This document shows, piece by piece, positions 1-5,771 of a stretch of 7,247 nucleotides of DNA (its first letter is position 1; every line of letters begins with the position of its first letter). Both the position numbers and the translations under genes were made by a program. Origin of the DNA: Candidatus Woesearchaeota archaeon (GTDB taxonomy: Archaea > Nanobdellota > Nanobdellia > Woesearchaeales > UBA525); the NCBI GenBank assembly GCA_023252315.1, contig JAJPEB010000068.1, forward strand, positions 1-7,247, written 5' to 3'. Below the pieces are notes generated by a model, which saw nothing but the letters and a program-made list of their open reading frames with translations, searched no databases and was not told where the DNA came from.

Positions 1-613
1 GCTGGCTCGTCGCGCCCACCTCGAGCGTCCAGCCGATTTCTCTCGGTGCATTAAACACGCTCCCGATAACTATTGCTCCAAATACCAAGCTCACTAAGAT
101 AATCAATATCGTAGAAATAATCCACCAATTAGTCGGTTTCCATTTGCCCAGCAACACGAGCGACAAATAATAAATAACGAACAAAAATACGAATCCGATG
201 GAGAGGAAAATTTTCCAAGCAAAAGCGTGCGCTGAAGATTGCACATTCACCCAGCAGTAAAATACAAAAATAAATGAGATAGGAAATACGATATATTGTT
301 CTCTGAAAGCAGAAGTGTTTTTTGCTAAGAAAAAATGTACGATGAAGGTACAATACGCAAGTAGAACAATCCCCCAAAAAGCTACACTTATTCCATATCT
401 AGGAAGCGGATCAATATTTGTCATCACATCTTGGAATGTAGGAATGAGCAAGTATGCCAAAACAGATATGAAAACCATCACCAAGACGAAGAACCCTTTC
501 TCACTTTTTCTCTCATCAGCACGTATCTTTTGAAGAAGGTCTTCAAGCCACATAGGGACAGAACTAAAGGTATCTTTTATTCGCCTCAACAAGCCACATA
601 TGCACCAGCACAT
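1..613 (-). CDS. Multi-pass membrane protein of unknown function (partial, C-terminus beyond window)
   Basis: An open frame runs without a stop from an ATG at 613 to the left edge, giving 204 codons. I do not recognise the family. The first 40 residues are a charged cytoplasmic-looking region (starts MCWCICG, with three cysteines). Five hydrophobic segments follow at about residues 41-59, 74-98, 107-124, 133-155 and 163-186. Lys/Arg fall in the loops after segments 2 and 4 and in the N-terminus, which predicts N-in topology, with the tail after segment 5 outside. The start is chosen because a strong TATA box (635-645) is centred 27 bases upstream, matching the leaderless spacing of other genes here; ATG at 553 (Met21) is the fallback. 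Base composition is unusual: hand counts give 20/60 GC at 61-120 and 18/60 at 241-300, against about 63% in the synthetase gene. The last ~45 bases toward the edge switch back to GC-ending codons. Foreign origin is plausible. The frame is certain; function is unknown. Confidence 0.8.
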   Translation of the reverse strand, partial: MCWCICGLLRRIKDTFSSVPMWLEDLLQKIRADERKSEKGFFVLVMVFISVLAYLLIPTFQDVMTNIDPLPRYGISVAFWGIVLLAYCTFIVHFFLAKNTSAFREQYIVFPISFIFVFYCWVNVQSSAHAFAWKIFLSIGFVFLFVIYYLSLVLLGKWKPTNWWIISTILIILVSLVFGAIVIGSVFNAPREIGWTLEVGATSQ

Positions 614-634
614 GCGTAGTGGGCGCTAGGGCAC

Positions 635-645
635 TTTTATAAAAA
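635..645 (-). promoter_or_regulatory. TATA box of the membrane protein gene
   Basis: On the minus strand the sequence reads TTTTTATAAAA, the best TATA box in the window. Its centre (about 640) is 27 bases before the ATG at 613, so the transcript should begin at or next to the start codon. The element is nearly symmetrical, but no gene lies downstream of it on the plus strand. Confidence 0.65.
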
Positions 646-660
646 CGCCCACACTCATTT

Positions 661-675
661 AAAAATCGTCAAAAA
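661..675 (-). terminator. Oligo-T termination signal after tRNA-Phe
   Basis: Reading the minus strand past the tRNA 3' end, two T5 runs occur at 675-671 and 665-661, about 32-46 bases downstream. Archaeal RNA polymerase terminates at such T-rich stretches without needing a hairpin. They lie before the membrane gene's TATA box, so the tRNA and that gene are likely separate transcripts. The remainder of 614-706 holds a pyrimidine-rich run (681-696) and nothing else I can identify. Confidence 0.45.
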
Positions 676-706
676 CAACCTTCTTTCTCTCCCCCCGTCA
701 ACAGAA

Positions 707-778
707 TGGGCCTGGCCGGATTCGAACCAGCGACCTCATGATCTTCAGTCACGCGCTCTCCCGCTGAGCTACAGGCCC
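707..778 (-). tRNA. tRNA-Phe, anticodon GAA
   Basis: The minus strand folds into a complete cloverleaf of 72 bases. It has a perfect 7-bp acceptor stem (GGGCCTG/CAGGCCC), a 4-bp D stem (GCTC/GAGC) with a GGG-containing loop, and a 5-bp anticodon stem (CGTGA/TCATG, one G-T pair). The anticodon loop is CTGAAGA, followed by a 5-base variable loop and a T arm GCTGG-TTCGAAT-CCGGC. The anticodon GAA occupies 746-744 and reads UUC/UUU, so the charge is phenylalanine. G37 and discriminator A73 fit archaeal tRNA-Phe. CCA is not encoded (the next bases are TTC) and must be added enzymatically. No intron is present. It is transcribed divergently from the kinase gene, 102 bases away. Confidence 0.96.
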
Positions 779-805
779 CTAACGCTCCAGGTGCCCGAGG
801 GTGGT

Positions 806-820
806 TCTTAAAGCTTTTGC
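806..820 (-). promoter_or_regulatory. BRE/TATA promoter of tRNA-Phe
   Basis: On the minus strand this reads GCAAAAGCTTTAAGA: a purine-rich BRE-like part and a TTTAA TATA core centred near 810. Transcription would start near 784, giving a leader of about 6 bases that RNase P would remove. The neighbouring TATA-like TTTTAAA at 843-849 is symmetrical and could also act on this strand, but its spacing to the tRNA is poor. Confidence 0.5.
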
Positions 821-833
821 GCAGCCGCCAAGG

Positions 834-850
834 AGAAAGCTCTTTAAAAG
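834..850 (+). promoter_or_regulatory. BRE/TATA promoter of the kinase gene
   Basis: GAAAGC (835-840) resembles the BRE in front of the hydrolase gene, followed by the TATA core TTTAAAA (843-849). The centre is 35 bases before the GTG at 881, so the transcript would carry a leader of roughly 8-9 bases. A G6 run at 870-875 lies 5 bases before the start and may assist ribosome binding, though it is a poor Shine-Dalgarno match. Confidence 0.5.
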
Positions 851-880
851 AGTACATACGCATGTGTACGGGGGGAACAC

Positions 881-1945
881 GTGGGGGCACAGGCGAGCGC
901 GACGCGAAGCTGGTTGCAGGGCTACAGGATAGAGGCGACGCTCTCGTCGAAGGATCACATCGACCTCGCGCGCGGCGCGGACGGCGAGCTCGGCGTCATC
1001 AAGTGGGCCCCCAGCCCCCGCGAACGCGAGCTGCTCACGCACGAGCGTGCGATCTACGCGACGATCCCTCCCCATGGGAATGTCCTCTCGCTCCTCTCCG
1101 CGAGCTCGACAGGGCTGCTGCTCGAGTGCATGCTCGGCGACTTCCGCTCCTGGTCGGGGCGCGACTACACGAACAGCGCGATCGTCGAGGCGGGAGCGCA
1201 GCTCTCGCAGGGGCTCGCGCACATGCACGCGAGCGGCATCTACCACGGCGACCTCAAGCCCGGCAACGTCCTCTGGAAGGATGGGGAAGGCACGATCGCG
1301 ATCCCGCGCCAAGACGACAGGGACGCGTGGCGCAGCCTGCGCGACGACTACCTGGAGCTGCAGAGGCAGGGAGTGCGCGAGAGCGACCTCGTCGTCAAGC
1401 TCGCGGATTTCGGCGCGGCGACGATGCCCGGCACGCCCGGGTCCCTGTCAGGCCCGCACATGGGCACCCCGCGCTACATGAGCCCCGAGCAGGCGTGGGA
1501 CGAGGCGATCGACTGCAGGAGCGACGTCTTCTCCTTCGGTCTCCTCCTCTACGGCCTCTTCACGGGCGTGCACGCGTACAACTCGACCTCCGACACGTCG
1601 TCGCTCAAAGACGTCGCGCGCATGGCGGTGCTGCCAAGGGCGCGCGAGCGCGATCACCCGCGCGCCGCGGCGACGCCTGCGGAGGAGGAGTACGGCGCGC
1701 TGATCCGCCGCATGATCGCGCAGTGCACGCGGCGCGACCCGATGGAGCGCCCCGACGCGCGCGGGATCGCGCGTTCGCTCCGTGAGGGAATCGACGGCAT
1801 CGTCGAGCGCCACGGCCCGCGCTACGGCGGCATCCTTCCCGCGCAGGCGGGCAGCGGCTCGTATTCCTGGGCGGGCGCTCGCGCAGGACAGGCGCCCGGC
1901 ACAGGCGAGCATCTGCCGATGTCCGCGCTGCGGCGAATCAACTGA
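881..1945 (+). CDS. Eukaryotic-like (Hanks-type) Ser/Thr protein kinase, atypical
   Basis: This 354-residue protein transfers phosphate from ATP to protein Ser/Thr; its substrates are unknown. Visible kinase landmarks are the beta-3 lysine K41 (GVIKW), a candidate alpha-C glutamate among E48-E55, the catalytic loop HGDLKPGNV (122-130; D124, K126, N129), DFG 176-178, GTPRYMSPE (195-203, the APE equivalent), D215 in the SDVFSFG segment, and the subdomain XI arginine R290. Oddities: the glycine-rich loop (about 20-30) has lost its glycines, HRD is HGD, and 46 residues separate N129 from DFG, some 30 more than usual. The last ~40 residues are Gly/Ser/Ala-rich. There is no membrane helix, so it is probably cytoplasmic. 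The start is GTG because the frame is closed by a TAA at 845 and has no ATG before the kinase domain. It is a stand-alone unit between tRNA-Phe and the synthetase. Family confidence is high; whether it is active is less certain. Confidence 0.9.
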   Translation: MGAQASATRSWLQGYRIEATLSSKDHIDLARGADGELGVIKWAPSPRERELLTHERAIYATIPPHGNVLSLLSASSTGLLLECMLGDFRSWSGRDYTNSAIVEAGAQLSQGLAHMHASGIYHGDLKPGNVLWKDGEGTIAIPRQDDRDAWRSLRDDYLELQRQGVRESDLVVKLADFGAATMPGTPGSLSGPHMGTPRYMSPEQAWDEAIDCRSDVFSFGLLLYGLFTGVHAYNSTSDTSSLKDVARMAVLPRARERDHPRAAATPAEEEYGALIRRMIAQCTRRDPMERPDARGIARSLREGIDGIVERHGPRYGGILPAQAGSGSYSWAGARAGQAPGTGEHLPMSALRRIN

Positions 1946-1973
1946 GCGCAGGGGGAAAGGTTTTCAGGCGCTC
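1943..1973. repeat. Inverted repeat at the kinase stop codon
   Basis: GAGCGC (1944-1949), overlapping the TGA stop, is the reverse complement of GCGCTC (1968-1973), with an 18-base spacer containing a TTTT run. It may form a hairpin at the 3' end of the kinase mRNA. The same TGAGCGC context recurs at two other stop codons. A role in termination is inference only. The GlyRS promoter follows directly. Confidence 0.35.
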
Positions 1974-1987
1974 TCCACGACCCATAT

Positions 1988-1996
1988 CTTTATAAC
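1988..1996 (+). promoter_or_regulatory. TATA box of the glycyl-tRNA synthetase gene
   Basis: TCTTTATAAC contains a consensus archaeal TATA box. Its centre (about 1992) lies 26-27 bases before the ATG at 2019, exactly where transcription should begin, so the mRNA is predicted to be leaderless. No Shine-Dalgarno sequence precedes the ATG, which agrees. Confidence 0.65.
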
Positions 1997-2018
1997 ACCC
2001 CTGCGGTCCACGACATCC

Positions 2019-3569
2019 ATGGCTACCGCGCCTCCAGCGCCGGCAGAGTTCCTCCAGGAGGTCACCTCGTTCGCCCAGCAGAAGGGCTTCGTGTGGGGTC
2101 CCTCCCCCGAGATCTACGGCGGGCTATCCGGCTTCTACGACTACGGGCCTCTCGGCAAGCTGCTCAAGAACAACGTCGAGAACGCGATCCGCGCGACGTT
2201 CCAGCGGCACGACTTCTGGGAGGTCGAGTGCCCGACGATCCTGCCGAGCAAGGTATGGGAGGCGTCGGGGCACGTGGGCGGCTTCCACGACCCGCTCATC
2301 GAGTGCACGAAGTGCAAGGCGCACTTCCGCGTCGACAAGCTCATCGAGGAGCTCTACCCCGACGAGCAGGTCGCGCCCGCGGACTACATGGCGTTCATCG
2401 AGCGCAAGGGCATCGTGTGCCCGAGCTGCCAGGGCAAGTTCGCGCGCGACATCAAGAAGCACAGCCTCATGATGAAGACGACGATCGGCCTCGACATCGT
2501 GGGCTACAACCGCCCCGAGACCGCGACGACGACGTACCTCCCGTTCCCGCGCTACTTCGAGTTCTTCCGCAAGAAGCTCCCCTTCGGCGTCTTCCAGATC
2601 GGCAAGGCGTACCGCAACGAGATCTCGCCGCGCCAGTTCATCCTGCGCATGCGCGAGTTCACGCAGGCCGAGGGCCAGCTCTTCATCTACGCGGACCAGA
2701 AGGGGGCGTTCGAGGGCATCGGGGAGGCGCTCGACGACGAGCTGCCGCTGTGGGACAACGCGCTGCAGGCGGATGGCAAGGAACCCTCGCCTATGCGCAT
2801 GCGCGACGCGCTCGAGCGCAAGCACTTCCGCAACCAGGCGTACGCGTACACGGTGTGGCTCGCGTACCGGCTCTTCCGCAACGCGGGCGTGCCCGCGGAC
2901 AGGATGCGCCTGCGCCAGCACGCGCCGGACGAGAAGGCGTTCTACGCCGACGACGCGTGGGACATCGAGGTGCGCCTCTCGAGCTTCGGCTGGACGGAGA
3001 TGTGCGGCGTGCACGACCGCACGACGTACGACCTGACCCAGCACGGCAAGTTCAGCGGCAAGGACCTCTCCGTGTCGGACGAGACGCACAAGAAGGAGGT
3101 CCCGCACGTGCTCGAGATCGCGTTCGGCGTCGACCGCATCAGCTTCGCGCTCCTCGACATCTTCTACAACCCGCAGGACGTGAAGGAGGGCAAGACGACG
3201 TTCCACATCCCCGCGAGGCTCGCGCCGATCAAGGTCGCGGACTTCCCGCTCATGAAGAATGACGGCCTCGACGCGCTTGCGCGCGGCATCCACGACGGCC
3301 TGTCGGAGGCGTTCGTGTGCAGGTTCGACGCCGCGGGCTCGGTCGGGCGCAGGTACCTGCGCGCGTCCGAGGAGGGCACGCCGTACTGCGTGACCGTCGA
3401 CTACGCGTCGAAGGAGGACGGCACGGTGACGCTGCGCGACCGCGACACGGAAGCGCAGGTGCGCCTGCACAAGGACAGGCTCGCGGAGACGATCTCGGCG
3501 CTGCTCGCGGGCAGGATGCAGTTCTCGGAGGCGGGCGTTCCCGTCACCGCAAAAGGCGCAGCGGAGTGA
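2019..3569 (+). CDS. glyS: Glycyl-tRNA synthetase, archaeal/eukaryal homodimeric type (EC 6.1.1.14)
   Basis: This 516-residue class II synthetase attaches glycine to tRNA-Gly using ATP, in the cytoplasm. The N-terminus has the conserved FVWGPSPEIYGG (24-35) and FYDYGPLG (39-46). Motif 1 spans about 60-85 and ends in SGHVGGFHDP. Two CxxC pairs (C96/C99 and C134/C137) look like a zinc-binding insertion. Motif 2 is the family signature GKAYRNEISPR with MREF following (195-214). Motif 3 is AFGVDRISFALL (368-379), with R373 as its arginine. The anticodon-binding domain starts near 400 (ARLAPIKVADFPL) and ends near 500. The usual PETAQG segment reads PETATT (166-171) here. ATG 2019 is chosen over the longer open frame upstream because the TATA box at 1988-1996 would place the transcript start there and the upstream part overlaps the kinase gene. 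The length is close to short archaeal GlyRS enzymes. It converges with the dehydrogenase gene. Confidence 0.97.
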   Translation: MATAPPAPAEFLQEVTSFAQQKGFVWGPSPEIYGGLSGFYDYGPLGKLLKNNVENAIRATFQRHDFWEVECPTILPSKVWEASGHVGGFHDPLIECTKCKAHFRVDKLIEELYPDEQVAPADYMAFIERKGIVCPSCQGKFARDIKKHSLMMKTTIGLDIVGYNRPETATTTYLPFPRYFEFFRKKLPFGVFQIGKAYRNEISPRQFILRMREFTQAEGQLFIYADQKGAFEGIGEALDDELPLWDNALQADGKEPSPMRMRDALERKHFRNQAYAYTVWLAYRLFRNAGVPADRMRLRQHAPDEKAFYADDAWDIEVRLSSFGWTEMCGVHDRTTYDLTQHGKFSGKDLSVSDETHKKEVPHVLEIAFGVDRISFALLDIFYNPQDVKEGKTTFHIPARLAPIKVADFPLMKNDGLDALARGIHDGLSEAFVCRFDAAGSVGRRYLRASEEGTPYCVTVDYASKEDGTVTLRDRDTEAQVRLHKDRLAETISALLAGRMQFSEAGVPVTAKGAAE

Positions 3570-3617
3570 GCGCGCGCTTGGGCGCACGAGCCTGCCTCGG
3601 GCGGACCCTCGCGCTCA
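3567..3617. repeat. Inverted repeat joining two convergent stop codons
   Basis: TGAGCGCG (3567-3574), beginning with the GlyRS stop, is a perfect 8-base reverse complement of CGCGCTCA (3610-3617), which contains the stop of the dehydrogenase gene on the other strand. The arms enclose 35 bases and include all of the 45-base intergenic gap apart from its centre. Each transcript could form a stem over its own stop region on read-through. There are no T-tracts, so classical archaeal termination is not evident. Function is inferred. Confidence 0.45.
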
Positions 3618-4799
3618 CACGAACCTGACGATCGCCTTCGTGACCTTGTCCCGCTTGTCGAACTCCTTGTAGAGCTTGGGCGCGTCCTCGAGGGAGATGC
3701 GGTGCGACACGATCGCGCCCGGCCTCGCCTTCTTCGCCATGATGAGGTCGCGCAGCTGGTAGTGGTAGCTCTTGACCGGCGTCTGGCCCATGCCGATCGT
3801 CACGCCCTTGGACCAGAGCTCGCCGATGGGGAGCGCGATCTCGCCCTTCCTCTCCGCCGCGTCCTTCGCCCCGGGATCGTTGTGCGTGTAGACTCCGATG
3901 AGGCCCACCGTGCCCGTCGCGTTGATGACCTTCGCGATGTCCATGAGCACGCGGCTCGGCTCCGCCTTCTCCCCGTCGCGCCCGAAGGCCTGGTAGCCGA
4001 CGGCGTCGATCGCGCACATGACGCCGGGCATCTTCTCCTCGCCCGGGCGCAGCGCCTGCTGGAGCTCCTTGTTCTTCCTGCGCAGCTCCACGATCTGCTC
4101 CGCGGGGTCGCCCTTCGTGAAGTCGATCGGGATCGCGCCTTGCCTCTTCGCGAGCGAGAGGCGCGCGCCGGACTTGTCCACAACGTAGATCTCGGCCGCC
4201 CCGCGCAGCGCGGCGCTGTGCGCCGCCAGCAGCCCGACAGGGCCCGCGCCGAAGATCGCGACGGTCGAGCCCGGCTGCACCATCGCGAGCTCGGTCGCGT
4301 GGAAGCCGGTCGGGAACACGTCGGAGAGGAGCAGGAAGTCGTCCTCCATGCCGTCGCCCGGCTTGCCCGGGAGCTTGAGGCACGCGAGATCCGCGTACGG
4401 CACGCGCAAGAGCTCCGCCTGCGCGCCGCGGTGCGGCCCCATCTGCGCGTAGCCGTACGCCGCGCCAGCGTTCGCGGGGTTCGTCGTGAGGCAGCCGCTC
4501 GTGAAGCCCCGGATGCAGTTGAGGCAGGAGCCGCACGGGATGTTGAACGGGATCACCACGCGATCGCCCTTCTTGACGAGGCGCACCGCGGGCCCGACGT
4601 CGAGCACGACGCCCATCGGCTCGTGGCCGAGCACCGTGCCCGGCTTCACGGCGGTGCGGCCCTCGTACATGTGCAGGTCGCTCCCGCAGATGCCGCTGCT
4701 CGTCATCCTCACGAGCGCGTCAGTGGGCTCCTCGATCCTCGCGTCGGGGACCTCCTCCACGCGCACGTCCTGCGGGCCCTTGTACACGAGCGCTCTCAT
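3615..4799 (-). CDS. Zinc-dependent alcohol dehydrogenase, glutathione-independent formaldehyde dehydrogenase-like
   Basis: This 394-residue medium-chain dehydrogenase probably oxidises a small alcohol or aldehyde with NAD+. The catalytic zinc site is visible as C38 (GICGSD), H59-E60 (LGHEP) and D160 (LSDVFPTGFH); Asp as a ligand is a feature of the glutathione-independent formaldehyde dehydrogenase branch. Four cysteines C89, C92, C95 and C103 form the structural zinc lobe. PFNIPCGSC and AYGYAQMG (114-121) also match that branch. The Rossmann loop is GAGPVG (184-189), and D208 ending the second strand favours NAD+ over NADP+. A Lys/Glu-rich stretch (239-257) precedes MCAIDAVG. ATG 4799 is preferred to the in-frame ATG at 4826: the protein then begins MRALVYKGP as in relatives, and the upstream ATG lies inside the TATA box. 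It is divergent from the hydrolase gene. Formaldehyde detoxification is likely but the substrate cannot be read from sequence. Confidence 0.92.
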   Translation of the reverse strand: MRALVYKGPQDVRVEEVPDARIEEPTDALVRMTSSGICGSDLHMYEGRTAVKPGTVLGHEPMGVVLDVGPAVRLVKKGDRVVIPFNIPCGSCLNCIRGFTSGCLTTNPANAGAAYGYAQMGPHRGAQAELLRVPYADLACLKLPGKPGDGMEDDFLLLSDVFPTGFHATELAMVQPGSTVAIFGAGPVGLLAAHSAALRGAAEIYVVDKSGARLSLAKRQGAIPIDFTKGDPAEQIVELRRKNKELQQALRPGEEKMPGVMCAIDAVGYQAFGRDGEKAEPSRVLMDIAKVINATGTVGLIGVYTHNDPGAKDAAERKGEIALPIGELWSKGVTIGMGQTPVKSYHYQLRDLIMAKKARPGAIVSHRISLEDAPKLYKEFDKRDKVTKAIVRFV

Positions 4800-4823
4800 C
4801 CGATGGGGGCGGGATCGCCCCGG

Positions 4824-4830
4824 CATAAAT
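4824..4830 (-). promoter_or_regulatory. TATA box of the dehydrogenase gene
   Basis: On the minus strand the segment reads ATTTATG, centred 28 bases before the ATG at 4799. That predicts a leaderless or near-leaderless mRNA and decides the start codon, since the alternative ATG (4826-4824) would be part of the TATA box itself. The match to consensus is weaker than for the neighbouring genes. Confidence 0.5.
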
Positions 4831-4868
4831 GATCCGTTGGGCTTGTGCGTATGCTGGAAAGAACATGC

Positions 4869-4903
4869 GCATCGGACGCGCCCCGGATGTGGATCACCGA
4901 TGC
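4869..4903. promoter_or_regulatory. Inverted repeat in the divergent dehydrogenase/hydrolase promoter region
   Basis: GCATCGG (4869-4875) and CCGATGC (4897-4903) are perfect 7-base reverse complements with a 21-base spacer; their centres are 28 bases apart. The right arm abuts the BRE of the hydrolase promoter. The position suits a regulator binding upstream of both genes, but a repeat of this size can arise by chance in GC-rich DNA. Confidence 0.3.
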
Positions 4904-4917
4904 CGAAAGCTTATAAC
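4904..4917 (+). promoter_or_regulatory. BRE/TATA promoter of the dienelactone hydrolase-family gene
   Basis: CGAAAGC followed by TTATAAC forms a consensus archaeal BRE plus TATA box. The TATA centre (about 4914) is 26-27 bases before ATG 4940, predicting a leaderless transcript and selecting that ATG over those at 4829, 4928 and 4949. Confidence 0.65.
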
Positions 4918-4939
4918 GCGGCGCGTCATGCTCTCTCGC

Positions 4940-5653
4940 ATGGACCAGATGATCAACGTCGACGCCACAACGCCCGCATACTACGTCGCTCCCGAGGGCG
5001 CAAGAGGCGCCATCGTCCTCATCCACGAGATCTGGGGCCTCAACGAGCACACGAAGGACGTGGCGCGCAGGCTCGGCGAGGAGGGCTACGCGGTGCTCGC
5101 GCCCGACGTGCTCGAGGACACGGGCATCACGCGCATGATCGACCCGAGCATCTTCAAGGAGATGGCGGACCCCGCGACGAGGAACGAGGCCCAGAAGCGC
5201 ATGCGCGACGCGCTCGCGCCCATGCACGCGCCCGGCTTCGCGCAGCGCACGCTCGCGCGCCTGCTCGCCTGCCACGCGTTCCTGCAGGACGAGGAGTTCG
5301 AGCGCATCGCGGTCATGGGCTTCTGCTTCGGCGGCACGTACAGCTTCGCGCTCGCGGCGCACGCGCAGCTGCGCGCGGCGATCCCGTTCTACGGCCACCC
5401 CCCGTCCGAGGAGGACCTCGCGAGGGTCTCGTGCCCCGTGCTCGCGTTCTACGGCGCCAAGGACGAGAACCTGATGAGCGGACTGCCCGAGCTCGAGAGG
5501 CAGATGAAGGCGCACAAGAAGGACTTCACGGCGAAGGTGTACGAGGGCACCGGGCACGCGTTCTTCAACGACACGAACGAGATGATGTATAATGCGGACG
5601 CCGCGAAGGACGCGTGGAAGCGGGCGCTGGAGTTCCTGAAGAGGCACATGTAG
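4940..5653 (+). CDS. Dienelactone hydrolase-family alpha/beta hydrolase
   Basis: This 237-residue cytoplasmic enzyme matches the usual length of dienelactone hydrolases (about 236). The catalytic triad is visible: nucleophile C129 in the elbow GFCFGG (127-132), D175 in YGAKDEN, and H206 in GTGHAFF. The glutamate that positions the Cys nucleophile in this family is E30 (LIHEIWGLNEH). The first beta strand (AIVLIHE) and the helix after the elbow are typical. Known members open the lactone ring of dienelactone in chlorocatechol breakdown, but many relatives act on other esters or lactones and no such pathway is seen nearby, so the substrate is open. The start is set by the TATA spacing. It is divergently transcribed from the formaldehyde dehydrogenase-like gene, 140 bases apart, which hints at shared control. 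It ends in TAG, unlike the TGA of the other three complete genes. Confidence 0.93.
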   Translation: MDQMINVDATTPAYYVAPEGARGAIVLIHEIWGLNEHTKDVARRLGEEGYAVLAPDVLEDTGITRMIDPSIFKEMADPATRNEAQKRMRDALAPMHAPGFAQRTLARLLACHAFLQDEEFERIAVMGFCFGGTYSFALAAHAQLRAAIPFYGHPPSEEDLARVSCPVLAFYGAKDENLMSGLPELERQMKAHKKDFTAKVYEGTGHAFFNDTNEMMYNADAAKDAWKRALEFLKRHM

Positions 5654-5742
5654 CGGGAGGGCTGTGTGGTATCGCAAGCGCGGCCATCATCGAGCGGCAG
5701 TCGCGAGAGCACAGGAAAACCGGGGACGAGCAGGCAAAGAAA

Positions 5743-5750
5743 CGTATAAC
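5743..5750 (+). promoter_or_regulatory. Possible second (upstream) TATA box of the helicase gene
   Basis: CGTATAAC after the purine-rich AAAGAAA resembles the TATA boxes of this window. It would start transcription near 5773, inside the downstream TATA box, and lengthen the leader by about 30 bases. It is weaker support than the site at 5772-5780. The stretch 5654-5740 before it holds no gene or terminator that I can recognise. Confidence 0.3.
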
Positions 5751-5751
5751 T

Positions 5752-5761
5752 ATGCCGGCAT
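5752..5761. repeat. 10-bp palindrome between two helicase TATA boxes
   Basis: ATGCCGGCAT is a perfect palindrome lying between TATA-like sites at 5743-5750 and 5772-5780. This is where a repressor or activator of the helicase promoter could bind. It could also be chance; about one 10-bp palindrome per kilobase is expected. It includes an in-frame ATG (5752) that I do not accept as the helicase start. Confidence 0.3.
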
Positions 5762-5771
5762 CCTCAGCAAT

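Noticed and set aside
129..377. 82-residue minus-strand ORF in the AT-rich region
   Set aside because: It is a different frame of the longer, better supported membrane gene (613 to 1), and has no promoter of its own.
315..619. Two short plus-strand ORFs (315-533 and 431-619)
   Set aside because: Both lie antisense to the membrane gene, lack a TATA box or ribosome-binding site, and show no recognisable protein features.
1782..2018. N-terminal extension of GlyRS from an upstream start at 1782
   Set aside because: It overlaps the kinase gene, reads as low-complexity Arg/Ala-rich shadow sequence, and lies upstream of the GlyRS TATA box.
2124..3587. 487-residue minus-strand ORF opposite GlyRS
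   Set aside because: Long antisense frames are common in GC-rich genes; the translation is Arg/Val/Leu-rich without motifs, while the plus strand has all GlyRS signatures.
4800..4826. Upstream ATG (4826) as dehydrogenase start
   Set aside because: That ATG is part of the TATA-like element, so it would not be transcribed; the added nine residues are not typical of the family.
3702..4832. 376-residue plus-strand ORF opposite the dehydrogenase
   Set aside because: An antisense shadow with biased composition; the minus strand carries the complete zinc and nucleotide-binding motifs.
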